Of a stretch of DNA of 64,000 nt, positions 31,121 to 40,877 are shown one piece after another (the first letter of the stretch is position 1; every line of letters begins with the position of its first letter). The stretch is from Nitrospirales bacterium LBB_01 (GTDB lineage Bacteria > Nitrospirota > Thermodesulfovibrionia > Thermodesulfovibrionales > Magnetobacteriaceae). The DNA is taken from contig CP049016.1 in the NCBI GenBank assembly GCA_004376055.2, positions 2,170,001 through 2,234,000 of the forward strand. The letters run 5' to 3'. The notes below the pieces were generated by a model. It was given only the letters and a program-made list of their open reading frames with translations, had not been told where the DNA came from and ran no database searches. The position numbers and the translations under genes are program-made.

Positions 31121-32764
31121 TTATCTTTGCAAAGTATTCTTCTGTAATTCAGCCGGCACGAACCATTTTGGTTGATTGTAGCCAATTCCTATTGTGGTTG
31201 GAACTATGCCTTTAATCCGGCTGCTTACTACAACAAGTGAATCAGGCACATATAAAAATACGTATGGCAAATCCTCGGCTAATATCTCATGAATTCTGTG
31301 GTAGGCCTGTTTGCGTTTTTCTATATCAAAAGTGCGTCTGCCATCCTCTAAGAGCGCATCAACCTCCGGGTTATTGTAGCTGATAAAGTTAAATTCCTTC
31401 TCTTTTGTTTTACTTGAGTGCCAGATATCGTACTGGTCAGCGTCAAGCCCGATTGACCAGCCAAGCACCACCGCTTCAAAGCGTTTCTTATCTACAAATT
31501 CATTTATGAACGTGCTCCATTCAAGTGCCCGAATGTGAACCTTAATCCCAATCTGCTTCAGACGATATTGAATAATCGTTGCCGTCTTTGTCCTAAGTGA
31601 GTTTCCCATGTTGGTTATAATTGTAAATTCAAAACGATTGCCGTCTTTTTTAAGAACTCCGTCACTGTCCACATCTACCCATCCAGCCTCTTTAAGCAAC
31701 GATCTTGCTTTTATTGGATTGAAATCATACTTTTTAACATTTGGATTATATGGCCATGTGTTTGGCACATAAGGGCCTGTTGATGTTGCACCCAGACCAA
31801 ACAGTACGGCGTCGACAATTTCACTCTTATCTATCGCATGAGCTATCGCTTGACGCACACGTTTGTCCTTAAAAAAAGGATGCTTCAGATTAAATCCCAT
31901 AAAAGTATAGTTAAATGCCGGATAACGGAACTTTTGAAATTTCTCTTTAAAGAGCGCCGTGTCTGTTTGTCTTTTGTACTGAATCGGGGTAAGCCCCATA
32001 AAATCAATGCTGCCCGTCTTAACTTCTAAAAACATAGTTGCGCTGTCAGGGATTATCCTGAAAACGTGTCTGTCTATATATGGTCTGCCTTCAAAGTAAT
32101 CATGATTTGATTGCAGCTCTACCCGCTCGCCGGCTATCCATTTGTCCAGCTTGTATGGGCCCATTCCAACAGGCGCTCTGCCAAATGGTTCCTTCATTAT
32201 GTCCTTATCTTTTAGTAAATGCTCTGGCAGGACAACAAGTGCGCCCCAACTGCTAAGTGCTGGCGCAAACGGCTTTTCATAAGTCACCCTAAAAGTGTAT
32301 TTATCTAGCACCTCAGCCTTCTTGACTTGCAGAAAATCCTCCTTGTAGGCTGTAGGCGTTTTTTCGTCAATAATGGTCTTATACCCAAACATAACGTCAT
32401 TTGCGGTAAACTCCACGCCGTCAGTCCATCTGACTCCCTTTCTTAGATGAAACGTTATCACAAGACCATCCGGTGAGACATCCCAGCTTTCCGCCAAATC
32501 TCCGGTTAACTGCAAATCGGGAGCATACTTGACAAGCCCGTTAAATATGAGACTTGAAACGGCATGAGAGGCGCTGTCTCCGGCAAGCATAGAGATTAAA
32601 ACACTCGGCTCTCCTATTATGCCCTCCACTAACGTGTCACCATAGGCGGGTTTAAAAACCTTTGTAACATTATCGGCAGGATGACTCAGAGGCTCGACAT
32701 TGCTGCTTTCACCGACGGTAACGATGAGTGTGCAAAGTAGAAACATTAGTACGAGTTTATTCAT
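31121..32764 (-). CDS. Peptide/nickel-class ABC substrate-binding protein
   Basis: 547 residues of extracytoplasmic binding protein family 5 (DppA/OppA). An N-terminal signal peptide (MNKLVLMFLLCTLIVTVG) is followed by LAESWDVSPDGLVITFHLRKGVRW-type start of the family domain, then GTGPYKL-like GMGPYKLDKW and QAIAHAIDKSEIV. It would bind oligopeptides or similar ligands in the periplasm. No permease is adjacent; the DppBC pair at 1-1387 is the same family and may be its partner, by inference only. Confidence 0.9.
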   Translation of the reverse strand: MNKLVLMFLLCTLIVTVGESSNVEPLSHPADNVTKVFKPAYGDTLVEGIIGEPSVLISMLAGDSASHAVSSLIFNGLVKYAPDLQLTGDLAESWDVSPDGLVITFHLRKGVRWTDGVEFTANDVMFGYKTIIDEKTPTAYKEDFLQVKKAEVLDKYTFRVTYEKPFAPALSSWGALVVLPEHLLKDKDIMKEPFGRAPVGMGPYKLDKWIAGERVELQSNHDYFEGRPYIDRHVFRIIPDSATMFLEVKTGSIDFMGLTPIQYKRQTDTALFKEKFQKFRYPAFNYTFMGFNLKHPFFKDKRVRQAIAHAIDKSEIVDAVLFGLGATSTGPYVPNTWPYNPNVKKYDFNPIKARSLLKEAGWVDVDSDGVLKKDGNRFEFTIITNMGNSLRTKTATIIQYRLKQIGIKVHIRALEWSTFINEFVDKKRFEAVVLGWSIGLDADQYDIWHSSKTKEKEFNFISYNNPEVDALLEDGRRTFDIEKRKQAYHRIHEILAEDLPYVFLYVPDSLVVVSSRIKGIVPTTIGIGYNQPKWFVPAELQKNTLQR

Positions 32765-32923
32765 ACGGCTATTCTACTATTTTTTGCATAGTAAAATCAT
32801 AGAGAAGGCAATAGTGATAGAAGGTAGTCTGAAACTATCTGTCAAGACACCATTTGAGTGAAGTTAAGGGATAACACTCTATAAGTGTATTTAGTATGTT
32901 TATGCTTGAAAAATCCAATTGAG

Positions 32924-32953
32924 TTGAAAAGAAATCTGCTTTCGTGATACAAT
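32924..32953 (+). promoter_or_regulatory. Sigma70-type promoter for ispA-dxs
   Basis: TTGAAA (32924-32929) and TACAAT (32948-32953) with an 18-base spacer, 22 bases before the ispA ATG. Confidence 0.55.
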
Positions 32954-32975
32954 TAGTCTAACAACGAAGACAACT

Positions 32976-33860
32976 ATGAACCTAAAAACATATTTAGCTG
33001 AGACAAAGTCTCTGATAGAGGATTTTTTAAAAATGTATTTTCGGCAGACCGGAGAGCCGGAAGTTCTGTTTGATGCGATGCGGTATTCTCTGTTTGCAGG
33101 CGGCAAAAGAATCCGTCCTATTCTCTGTCTTACCGCCTATGAGACCTGTGGAGGAGTTGGCACTGACATTCTGCCGCAAGCCTGTGCCCTTGAGTTAATT
33201 CACACGTACTCGCTGATTCATGACGATCTGCCCGCTATGGATAACGATGATTTAAGACGCGGAAAGCCCACAAATCATAAAGTGTATGGCGATGCAATGG
33301 CAATACTAGCCGGAGACGGGCTTTTAACCGAGTCGTTTAGAATGTTTACAACTGTGGCAGGCGATAGCGGCATCACTAAAAATATTCTACCAGCAATTAA
33401 AGAACTTGCCTCCTCAGCCGGACTCTACGGGATGGTGGCAGGACAGGCACTTGATATTATCTCAGAAGGGAAAACACCGGATAAGACCACTCTTGAATTT
33501 ATTCACAAAAATAAGACAGCGGCGCTCCTTAAAACCTCCGTGCGGCTTGGCGGAATACTTTATGGAGCACAAAAACCTGAGATGAGCGCTCTTAGCGACT
33601 ATGGAGAAGCTATAGGGCTTGCCTTTCAGGTAGTGGATGACATCTTAGACGTAACAGGCACTACAGAGGAGCTGGGAAAGCCGCAGGGCTCCGATGACAG
33701 TAAAGATAAGATGACCTACCCGGCCATGTATGGCATAGAACGCTCAAAGGAAATAGCCCGGGAACTAATAACCCGGGGGTTAGAATCGGCGGAGTTTTTT
33801 AAAGGCAAAGCAATGTGGCTAAAGGAGATAGCGAATTATCTTCTAAAGAGGACAAATTGA
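32976..33860 (+). CDS. ispA: Polyprenyl diphosphate synthase (IspA-type)
   Basis: 294 residues, all-helical trans-prenyltransferase. First Asp-rich motif DDLPAMDNDDLRRGKPTNH (about 85-104) and second DDILDVTG, with the family's GGKRIRP. Residues before the first motif (HTYSLIH) fit short-chain (geranyl/farnesyl) products. It condenses IPP with DMAPP. The stop overlaps the likely dxs start, so isoprenoid precursor synthesis and chain extension are coupled. Confidence 0.93.
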   Translation: MNLKTYLAETKSLIEDFLKMYFRQTGEPEVLFDAMRYSLFAGGKRIRPILCLTAYETCGGVGTDILPQACALELIHTYSLIHDDLPAMDNDDLRRGKPTNHKVYGDAMAILAGDGLLTESFRMFTTVAGDSGITKNILPAIKELASSAGLYGMVAGQALDIISEGKTPDKTTLEFIHKNKTAALLKTSVRLGGILYGAQKPEMSALSDYGEAIGLAFQVVDDILDVTGTTEELGKPQGSDDSKDKMTYPAMYGIERSKEIARELITRGLESAEFFKGKAMWLKEIANYLLKRTN

Positions 33861-35755
33861 CAGTTTCAAATGGCAGTGACGACTACTTTTCCAGACTTTC
33901 AGAGATAAAATCACCAGAAGATATAAAGGTTCTTTCATTAGATGAGCTTTCAGAGTTGGCCCATGAGATACGCGATGTTATAATCAAACGGGTATCTATA
34001 AACGGCGGGCATTTGGCATCCTCGCTGGGAGTTATTGAGATAACTCTGGCGCTTCATTATGTATTTAGAAGTCCAGTGGATAAAATCATCTGGGATGTAG
34101 GGCATCAGTGCTACCCTCATAAGCTGATAACCGGGCGTTTTGACCGCTTTCATACACTAAGACAGCACGGAGGCATTTCGGGCTTTCCTCGCCGTGATGA
34201 AAACCCCCATGACGCCTTTGGAACCGGTCACAGTTCAACCTCCATCTCGGCAGCGTTGGGAATGGCTGAGGGCGGATACAGGCTTGGCAGGTACAATAAG
34301 GTTATAGCCGTAATTGGAGATGGCGCACTAACAGGTGGGCTTGCATTTGAGGGTTTAAACAATGCAGGACATTTAAAACGTGACCTTATTGTTGTGTTAA
34401 ACGACAATGAGATGTCTATATCTAAGAATGTGGGCGCACTGTCCTCTTATCTGACACGCGCTATGGGAAGCAGTATCTACCAGAAATTAAAGAAGGAAAC
34501 GAAGACTATATTTGAAATTATCCCAAAGGTGGGCGGTCATTTCTCAAAATTAGCGCAAAGGACTGAAGACACCCTGAAGTGTTTTTTTATTCCCGGGATG
34601 TTATTTGAAGAGCTTGGATTTACCTACATGGGGCCAGTTGACGGCCACGACATAGCGGGATTGATTGACACATTTGAAAGTGTAAAAATGCAACAGGGTC
34701 CGGTATTGATTCATGCCATTACAAAGAAAGGCAAAGGGTATGAATTCTCAGAAATGAAACCGTCACGGTTTCATGGAGTTGGGCCATTTGAGACAGATAC
34801 CGGAGAGCCTAAAAAATGTGTACAGTGTACATCCTTTAGTGAGATATTTGGCAAAGCGCTGACAGAGGCGGCAAAATATAACCCCAAGGTGGTAGCAATA
34901 ACAGCGGCAATGAAAGAAGGTACTGGTTTACGTCAATTTGCCGAAGCATTTCCCGGCAGATTTTATGACGTTGGAATAGCAGAGCAACATGCCGTAACGT
35001 TTGCCGCAGGGCTTGCTGCATCCGGCATTAAACCTGTTGTGGCTGTGTATTCAACATTTCTGCAGAGGGCGTATGATGAGATAATTCATGACGTATGTCT
35101 TCAGAACTTGCCTGTTGTGTTTGCAATAGACAGGACGGGACTTGTAGGAGAAGATGGACCCACGCATCACGGTCTTTTTGATATTTCATATTTAAGGAGT
35201 ATTCCAAATCTGACCATCATGACCCCAAAAAACTCAATCGAGATGAAAGATATGCTTACGCTTGCCTTTAAACTTGCAACTCCATGCGCTATAAGATATT
35301 CAAGAGACACAGTGTCGGACGAACTTGAGGGGATTAATTCAAAACTGGAACTGGGAAAGGGTGAAATCATAAGAGACGGCACAGATGTTGCGATTTTAGC
35401 CTCAGGGCAAAGCGTTCACTATGCGCTTTTAGCGGCAAAGCGATTAGAGGGTTCCGGTGTGTCCGCAGGTGTTGTCAATATGAGATTTATAAAGCCGCTT
35501 GACGGAGATCTGATTTTAAAATTATCTCAAAAAGTTAAAGCCATAGTCACAGTGGAGGAAAATGTAACGGCAGGCGGATTTGGCAGCCTCGTGCTTGAAT
35601 TTCTTAACGCCTCAGATGTAACCAACGTAAAAGTTAAGGTTTTAGGAATTGCTGATAAATTTGTCGAACACGGCAGACAAGAAATCCTGAGAAAGTTATA
35701 CGGTATTGACGACGAAGGCATTTACCAAACTGTAATGGGTATTTTTAGTAAGTGA
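33857..35755 (+). CDS. dxs: 1-deoxy-D-xylulose-5-phosphate synthase
   Basis: About 632 residues, thiamine-dependent first enzyme of the MEP pathway, making DXP from pyruvate and glyceraldehyde-3-phosphate. Motifs: IWDVGHQCYPHKLITGR, GTGHSSTSISAALGMA, the TPP motif GDGALTGGLAFEGLNNAG...NDNEMSIS, and DRTGLVGEDGPTHHG. I choose TTG 33857 with AAGAGG just before it and overlap with the ispA stop; a GTG at 33815 would extend far into ispA. The cupin-fused RuBisCO-like protein at 60845-62431 may supply the same product by another route. Confidence 0.94.
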   Translation: MTVSNGSDDYFSRLSEIKSPEDIKVLSLDELSELAHEIRDVIIKRVSINGGHLASSLGVIEITLALHYVFRSPVDKIIWDVGHQCYPHKLITGRFDRFHTLRQHGGISGFPRRDENPHDAFGTGHSSTSISAALGMAEGGYRLGRYNKVIAVIGDGALTGGLAFEGLNNAGHLKRDLIVVLNDNEMSISKNVGALSSYLTRAMGSSIYQKLKKETKTIFEIIPKVGGHFSKLAQRTEDTLKCFFIPGMLFEELGFTYMGPVDGHDIAGLIDTFESVKMQQGPVLIHAITKKGKGYEFSEMKPSRFHGVGPFETDTGEPKKCVQCTSFSEIFGKALTEAAKYNPKVVAITAAMKEGTGLRQFAEAFPGRFYDVGIAEQHAVTFAAGLAASGIKPVVAVYSTFLQRAYDEIIHDVCLQNLPVVFAIDRTGLVGEDGPTHHGLFDISYLRSIPNLTIMTPKNSIEMKDMLTLAFKLATPCAIRYSRDTVSDELEGINSKLELGKGEIIRDGTDVAILASGQSVHYALLAAKRLEGSGVSAGVVNMRFIKPLDGDLILKLSQKVKAIVTVEENVTAGGFGSLVLEFLNASDVTNVKVKVLGIADKFVEHGRQEILRKLYGIDDEGIYQTVMGIFSK

Positions 35756-36828
35756 TACCGCTTTTTTCAGTAGTCATAGATACATACAATTATGGCAGTT
35801 ATTTAGAGCAGGCAATAGAGTCGGTTTTAAATCAATCTTTTCCCTTGAAAGATGTAGAGATAATTGTTGTTGACGACGGCTCTACCGATGATACGCCCAT
35901 GCGTGTGAAGAGATTTAAAGATGCGATAACCTATATCTATAAGGAAAACGGCGGGCAAGCCTCAGCCCTAAATGCAGGCATTTCGCATGTTAAAGGCTCT
36001 ATTGTCTCACTTTTGGATGCCGATGACTTCTGGCATAAAGATAAATTAAAGGTTGTGGCCGAACATTTTGAAAAATTCAATGATGTGGACATTATAAACC
36101 ACAACCTTAGCATTCTGGATGAAAACGGTGGAAATGAATACTTGTGGAACCAGGATGAGGGCGACGTCGCCTTCAGACTTTATAACCCTGAAGATTATCT
36201 CAGGGGTGTGCTTATCCCTGTTGCTCCAACCTCCGGAAATAGCTTTAGGATAGATTGTCTTAAAAAAGCTCTGCCGATTCCGCTATCATATAGGGTCTGC
36301 GCCGATTCATACCTGCACACGGTGTTGCCTCTTGTTGCAAGAAACATTCTATACATACCAAAGTCTCTGGGCGGCTACAGAATCCATGGTAAAAACTGCT
36401 GGTCAAATCATGATACATTCACCATAGAAAGGATAATTGAAAAGGAATCTCTTAACCTGCAAGACCTGCAAAAATGGATGGACAACATGGCTATAAACAA
36501 CAGACTGATTGAAAACAAAATGCAGATGGCAATAAACAGAAAAAAAATATTTTTTTATAACGGCAGCGGTCAGAAACTTAAGGCCCTTAAGCAGGCAATT
36601 CTATATAAAGATTTTGCCCATATAAATCCTCCTCTGTCGTACAGGTTATTGAAGAGGATTTTTGTACTGGCAAGCGCTGTGGTACCACCTGATGTTTACC
36701 ATGAAATCTGCGAAAGGTCATACTTTTTGTATGTCTGGATGATGAAAAAATTTTGGAAAAATTTGAAGTATGCCCCTATACTCAATAAAATTGCTAATAA
36801 CAAGGTATATTCGTCAAAGAAGAAGTGA
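35752..36828 (+). CDS. Family 2 glycosyltransferase
   Basis: 358 residues, GT-A fold. SVVIDTYNYGSYLEQAIESVL, VDDGSTDDTP and the DADD motif (SLLDADDFWH) are those of inverting family 2 enzymes that use nucleotide sugars. No membrane helix except a weak hydrophobic stretch near residue 300. The GTG start overlaps the dxs stop. The acceptor is unknown; a cell-surface glycan is likely. Confidence 0.88.
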   Translation: MIPLFSVVIDTYNYGSYLEQAIESVLNQSFPLKDVEIIVVDDGSTDDTPMRVKRFKDAITYIYKENGGQASALNAGISHVKGSIVSLLDADDFWHKDKLKVVAEHFEKFNDVDIINHNLSILDENGGNEYLWNQDEGDVAFRLYNPEDYLRGVLIPVAPTSGNSFRIDCLKKALPIPLSYRVCADSYLHTVLPLVARNILYIPKSLGGYRIHGKNCWSNHDTFTIERIIEKESLNLQDLQKWMDNMAINNRLIENKMQMAINRKKIFFYNGSGQKLKALKQAILYKDFAHINPPLSYRLLKRIFVLASAVVPPDVYHEICERSYFLYVWMMKKFWKNLKYAPILNKIANNKVYSSKKK

Positions 36829-36864
36829 TGTGCTTAAAGAGATTCTGGAAAAATTTTAGGTAAT

Positions 36865-37551
36865 TTATCTTTTTGAAAGCGAGCCGGTATTAATGTATTT
36901 TTCCCAGATGAAAAGGAGTTTTTGAGTTGCCCACAGGTCTCCGGCGCAGTATCGCGCAATTTTTTCAAACTCCCCTGACCTGAACAAGTCTTTTACCTCA
37001 TACCCTGTAACCCCATCTGATTTTGGACTTTTTATACCAAACGTGCGGCACCAGACATCAAGGCTGAATCGTCTTTTTGAAGCGCCAAAGAAATTGAGCC
37101 TGTCCATCAAATCAATATGCTCACCTCCGTAACGGTTAGGCAAAAGCTCTCGTGTAGGCAAAACTCCACAGACAGCGCTCCTTACCAGAATAAACGGGCA
37201 GTCAAACGTGCGCCCGTTAAACGTTACGAAGGTATCGTACTTTTTTATAGTTTCCCAAAAGTGCGACAATATATCGCTTTCAGTGCCGGGATAATACGAT
37301 ATTTTGTCCTCCTCAAAAGGCTCAATCAAGCCCCCCGGAGCCTGAAAGTACATCGCTCCTTTTTCAGTATCCGGATTGAGCATCCCTATAGCAACTACCT
37401 CAGCCGTGTTTGGATAAAAGGAGAGGCTGTCTTTTACAGCCTTCACCTCATCCTCAGTGTGTACCCACTTAAGAAGATACTCCTGTATCCCGCTGTCAAG
37501 GCTTTCAAAGTCAAACCCTGCCGTCTCTATGTCAAAAATTACACGGGACAT
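36865..37551 (-). CDS. RNase H-like 3'-5' exonuclease (DEDDy type)
   Basis: 228 residues. IFDIETAG supplies the first two acidic residues, FNGRTFDCPFIL the third, and YCAGDLWAT the Tyr-x3-Asp of DEDDy nucleases, matching the predicted RNase_H_2 exonuclease family (YprB-like). All four acidic ligands are present, so activity on DNA or RNA ends is expected; the substrate is unknown. It follows the ctpA gene by one base on the same strand. Confidence 0.82.
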   Translation of the reverse strand: MSRVIFDIETAGFDFESLDSGIQEYLLKWVHTEDEVKAVKDSLSFYPNTAEVVAIGMLNPDTEKGAMYFQAPGGLIEPFEEDKISYYPGTESDILSHFWETIKKYDTFVTFNGRTFDCPFILVRSAVCGVLPTRELLPNRYGGEHIDLMDRLNFFGASKRRFSLDVWCRTFGIKSPKSDGVTGYEVKDLFRSGEFEKIARYCAGDLWATQKLLFIWEKYINTGSLSKR

Positions 37552-37552
37552 A

Positions 37553-38851
37553 TCAGCTGGTTTTGTTGCTTTTCTTAAGCATATCCCCTGTCTTTAATAT
37601 ATCGATAGCTCTCTGAAGCTGAGTGTCGTCTTTCTCTTCAAGCTCAAGCGGTGTTGAATCCATCTCCTCACCCTCTTTGCCTTCAACCTGCTCGTTCTCC
37701 AGATGTCCGGTCAGGTCCTTTTCCCTTAACACCTTGTGCTCTTTTCCATTTTCAGATTTAATCTTCACTATAATATCCGGTGTTATTCCCGTGTTTTGTA
37801 TGGAAATGCCGTTTGGCGTGTAGTACCTTGCGGTAGTCAGCCTTAAACCAGAACCGTCACTTAACCCAAGCACACTCTGAACAGAACCCTTTCCAAATGT
37901 AGTCACACCCAAAATTACCGCCCTGTTCCAGTCTTTGAGAGCGCCGGCTACTATCTCTGAGGCGCTTGCACTGCCTTCATTAACTAACACCACCATGGGC
38001 AGCGTATCAAGTTTTCCCTCTGACTCGGTGTAAAAGTCCTTCTTGTCACCTGACCGATCCTTTATATAAACCACCAGCTTGTGCGACGGTAAAAACTGTT
38101 CAGCTACACCAACAGCGCTTTGTAACAAACCGCCGGGGTCGTTTCTTAAATCAATAATCACTGAGGTTATCTTCTTTTCCTTCAAAACGTTAATAGCCTT
38201 AACAAGGTCTTGAACGGTCTTTTCCTGGAACTGACTGATTTTAATATAGCCGATATTGCCCTCAAGAACCTTTTGTTTTACGCTCTTAACTTTAATAATT
38301 TCTCTTGAGATTGGAAAATCTTTTGGCTCAGTCCATCCTTTTCTGAGAATTGAAAGGATAACCTTTGTTCCCCTTGGGCCTCTCATCTTATTGACAGCAT
38401 CCATAAGGGTCATCTTGTCAGTAGATTCGTTGTTAACCTTCATTATAATATCTCCGGCCTTTATGCCAGCCAGATATGCAGGGGTATCCTCAATGGGCGC
38501 AATTACAGTTAGAAGACCGCCCTTTTTACCTATCTGGATGCCTACGCCGCCAAATTCGCCCTTTGTGTCAACCTTCATCTCCTTATACATATCCGGAGTC
38601 ATAAAGGCTGAATGGGGGTCAAGAGAGCTGACCATGCCTTTTATAGCGCCATAGATTAAATCCTTAATCTTAACATCCTCTACATAGCTGCTCTTCACCA
38701 AAGATATAACCTCAGTAAACAGCTTCAACTCCTGATAAGTATCAGACTCGGCGCTTACCGACTTTACCGTCCACCTGCCAACTGCAACTCCACTTGCTGT
38801 TATTACGACAAATGCCGCCCAAACGAGCAAGTACTTCAGTCTTTTATTCAT
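37553..38851 (-). CDS. C-terminal processing protease CtpA (S41A)
   Basis: 432 residues, exported by one N-terminal helix. A PDZ domain (GGVGIQIGKKGGLLTVIAPI, AGIKAGDIIMKVN) is followed by the protease core with catalytic Ser in NEGSASASEIVAGAL and Lys in TFGKGSVQSV. Such proteases cut tails of periplasmic proteins, including cell-wall hydrolases and their regulators. Its place right after ftsE-ftsX-envC supports a role in cell-wall remodelling at division. Acidic tail (EDKKEDDTQLQ-type) is likely disordered. Confidence 0.94.
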   Translation of the reverse strand: MNKRLKYLLVWAAFVVITASGVAVGRWTVKSVSAESDTYQELKLFTEVISLVKSSYVEDVKIKDLIYGAIKGMVSSLDPHSAFMTPDMYKEMKVDTKGEFGGVGIQIGKKGGLLTVIAPIEDTPAYLAGIKAGDIIMKVNNESTDKMTLMDAVNKMRGPRGTKVILSILRKGWTEPKDFPISREIIKVKSVKQKVLEGNIGYIKISQFQEKTVQDLVKAINVLKEKKITSVIIDLRNDPGGLLQSAVGVAEQFLPSHKLVVYIKDRSGDKKDFYTESEGKLDTLPMVVLVNEGSASASEIVAGALKDWNRAVILGVTTFGKGSVQSVLGLSDGSGLRLTTARYYTPNGISIQNTGITPDIIVKIKSENGKEHKVLREKDLTGHLENEQVEGKEGEEMDSTPLELEEKDDTQLQRAIDILKTGDMLKKSNKTS

Positions 38852-38877
38852 TTATCCCTCCTGAACATCCTTTAAAA

Positions 38878-40011
38878 TTATCGTTGTTTAAGCCATTGCA
38901 TAGGGTCAACCGGTTTCCCCTTATATCTTACCTCAAAGTATATTCCTGTTGCATTTAAAACACCAGAAGCACCTGCTATACCCAACACGTCGCCTGCTTT
39001 TACGTAATCAGCCTGTTTTTGTGATATGCTGCTCAGATTTGCATACACAGTATGATACCCAAGTCCATGGCTTAATATAACCACTTGCCCAAGTCCCTTA
39101 AAGGTATCTGCATATGCCACCTTTCCCTCATACACGGCATGAACTTTTTCGTTGTCATCGGTGCTTATGTAGATGCCGTATCTGAAAACCGGCGTCTTAA
39201 ACTGCGGGTCCTGGTGTGAACCGTACGGTATTGAAACCTGCCCCTTGACTGGCCACCGCAAGGAACCCTTCAGTGAGCGAAATTCCTTTCCCTGGTCAGA
39301 CAAATCGGAATCGCTTTTTTCTATTATCTCCTTTATTTGTTTTGACGTAGATTCAAGCTCATTTAGCATAGCGGCATACTTGAACTGCTCTTTTTTCACA
39401 GAAGACAAAATATTCTGATGCTCTTGTTTTTTCCTTATCAGGGAGTTTTCTGCCGCAATCAACTGTTCATTTCGTTTATTTATATCCTCGTACATCACCC
39501 TAATGGATTTTTCCTTATCAGAGAGCTTTGCAGATAAATCCTTATACTCCTTCATCTGTTTATACTCAGTGGTTGTCAGTCTTGCCATGTATCTGTTGAC
39601 CTTTAAAAGCTCGTTAAAATCCTCAGCGTTAAGCACCACGATTAATCTGTCCAGTCCGTAGCCGTACCGTTGTATCAACTGGAACCTTTTCTTAAGGTTC
39701 TTTTTGACTGCCTGCACAACTTTTGTTGTCTTAGTGATATCTGCCTTAACCACTTTTATATTATCCTCTAACTCTTTTATTTTTTTTCTATCTCTTGTAA
39801 TTTCGGAGTTTATTTTATTAAGCTCTCGTCCTGCTCTTTCTATTTCACTCAGTATGGAGCTTTCTTTTTTCTTTGCCTGATCCAGCTTCTCCTTATTTTC
39901 CTTTATATCATCCTGTATCTTTTTGTACTTTTCCTTCAGTGCCTCAGCGTGACAATCTACACCATAAATGAGAAACACGAAAATAAATAAATAAAACACT
40001 TTTCTTTTCAA
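38878..40011 (-). CDS. envC: EnvC-type murein hydrolase activator with degenerate LytM domain
   Basis: 377 residues: signal peptide (cleavage near CHA), two long coiled coils (about 25-225) and a C-terminal LytM/M23 fold. Zinc ligands are missing: the usual HxGxD site reads FRYGIYI, the HxH positions read YHTVYANL and GIYFEVR. EnvC of E. coli is likewise inactive and works by opening amidases under FtsEX control. Overlaps ftsX by ATGA. This is a good match in layout and chemistry to FtsEX-EnvC. Confidence 0.9.
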   Translation of the reverse strand: MKRKVFYLFIFVFLIYGVDCHAEALKEKYKKIQDDIKENKEKLDQAKKKESSILSEIERAGRELNKINSEITRDRKKIKELEDNIKVVKADITKTTKVVQAVKKNLKKRFQLIQRYGYGLDRLIVVLNAEDFNELLKVNRYMARLTTTEYKQMKEYKDLSAKLSDKEKSIRVMYEDINKRNEQLIAAENSLIRKKQEHQNILSSVKKEQFKYAAMLNELESTSKQIKEIIEKSDSDLSDQGKEFRSLKGSLRWPVKGQVSIPYGSHQDPQFKTPVFRYGIYISTDDNEKVHAVYEGKVAYADTFKGLGQVVILSHGLGYHTVYANLSSISQKQADYVKAGDVLGIAGASGVLNATGIYFEVRYKGKPVDPMQWLKQR

Positions 40012-40877
40012 TACCTAACTCGTCCCACGGCAAGCACAGCCCCCCCAAGCCCCAACATCAAACCAATCACCGGAAACAGCAGAAACACCGTATAGGGAAT
40101 GTTAACTACTGCAAACAGGGGAATTTCTGCAGTAAGCTTAGAAAGCGTAATTTTATTAAGAACCTGAAGCATAACAGCTCCGCTAAGTCCGCCGCAAAAA
40201 CCAACTATAGATCCCTCCAGAAAAAAAGGCAGTCTGATAAACCCTCTGGTGGCACCCAGAAGTTTATATATCTCAATTTCCTCCTTTCTTCTGTAAAACA
40301 ATATCTTTACAGTCGTATAGCTTATAAAAACCACAGCACAGGCAAAGGTTGTGGAAAGTGTTATGCCGATAGACCTAACTCCGCGCTTTAAAGCCGAAAG
40401 GGATTCCATCTGAGCCTGTCCAAACTCAACATCATCAACCGCCCTGTGTTTTTTTAGTTTTGCTATTAATGCTTTTATATCGGTTGTTTTAACATCCTCA
40501 TCACTTTTAAATTTGATTTCAAAAGAATTAAAAAGAGGATTTTCGCCAAACCCTTTTAATATAAAATCATCAGATTTAAAAACTTTTTTAAGGTCATCCA
40601 TAGCCGCCTCCTTTGAGATGAAGTCAATGCTCTTTACAAGTTTGCTTCGTTTGGCTTCACTTTCAACGGCGGTTATCTCCTCCTTTGAAACATCATCTTT
40701 AAGCACAACAAGTGTGGAGAGTTTCTCAGGTATTTTGGAGGTAAGAATCTCCACATTATAGAGGACAAGAAGTATTGCAAAAAAAATAAACAATAAAACG
40801 CCAAGAGTCGCCATTGTAAGGAAATTAATCCACTTTTCCCGAAAAATGCTATCCAGCGCCATTTTAACGGAAAACAT
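40008..40877 (-). CDS. ftsX: Cell-division ABC permease FtsX
   Basis: 289 residues, four membrane helices with a large periplasmic loop after the first (about 45-165, LSTLVVLKDDVSKEEI...), the usual FtsX plan. The loop recruits EnvC; FtsE below drives conformational change at the septum. Starts directly after the ftsE stop (TAG-ATG). Slightly short last helices but complete. Confidence 0.93.
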   Translation of the reverse strand: MFSVKMALDSIFREKWINFLTMATLGVLLFIFFAILLVLYNVEILTSKIPEKLSTLVVLKDDVSKEEITAVESEAKRSKLVKSIDFISKEAAMDDLKKVFKSDDFILKGFGENPLFNSFEIKFKSDEDVKTTDIKALIAKLKKHRAVDDVEFGQAQMESLSALKRGVRSIGITLSTTFACAVVFISYTTVKILFYRRKEEIEIYKLLGATRGFIRLPFFLEGSIVGFCGGLSGAVMLQVLNKITLSKLTAEIPLFAVVNIPYTVFLLFPVIGLMLGLGGAVLAVGRVRY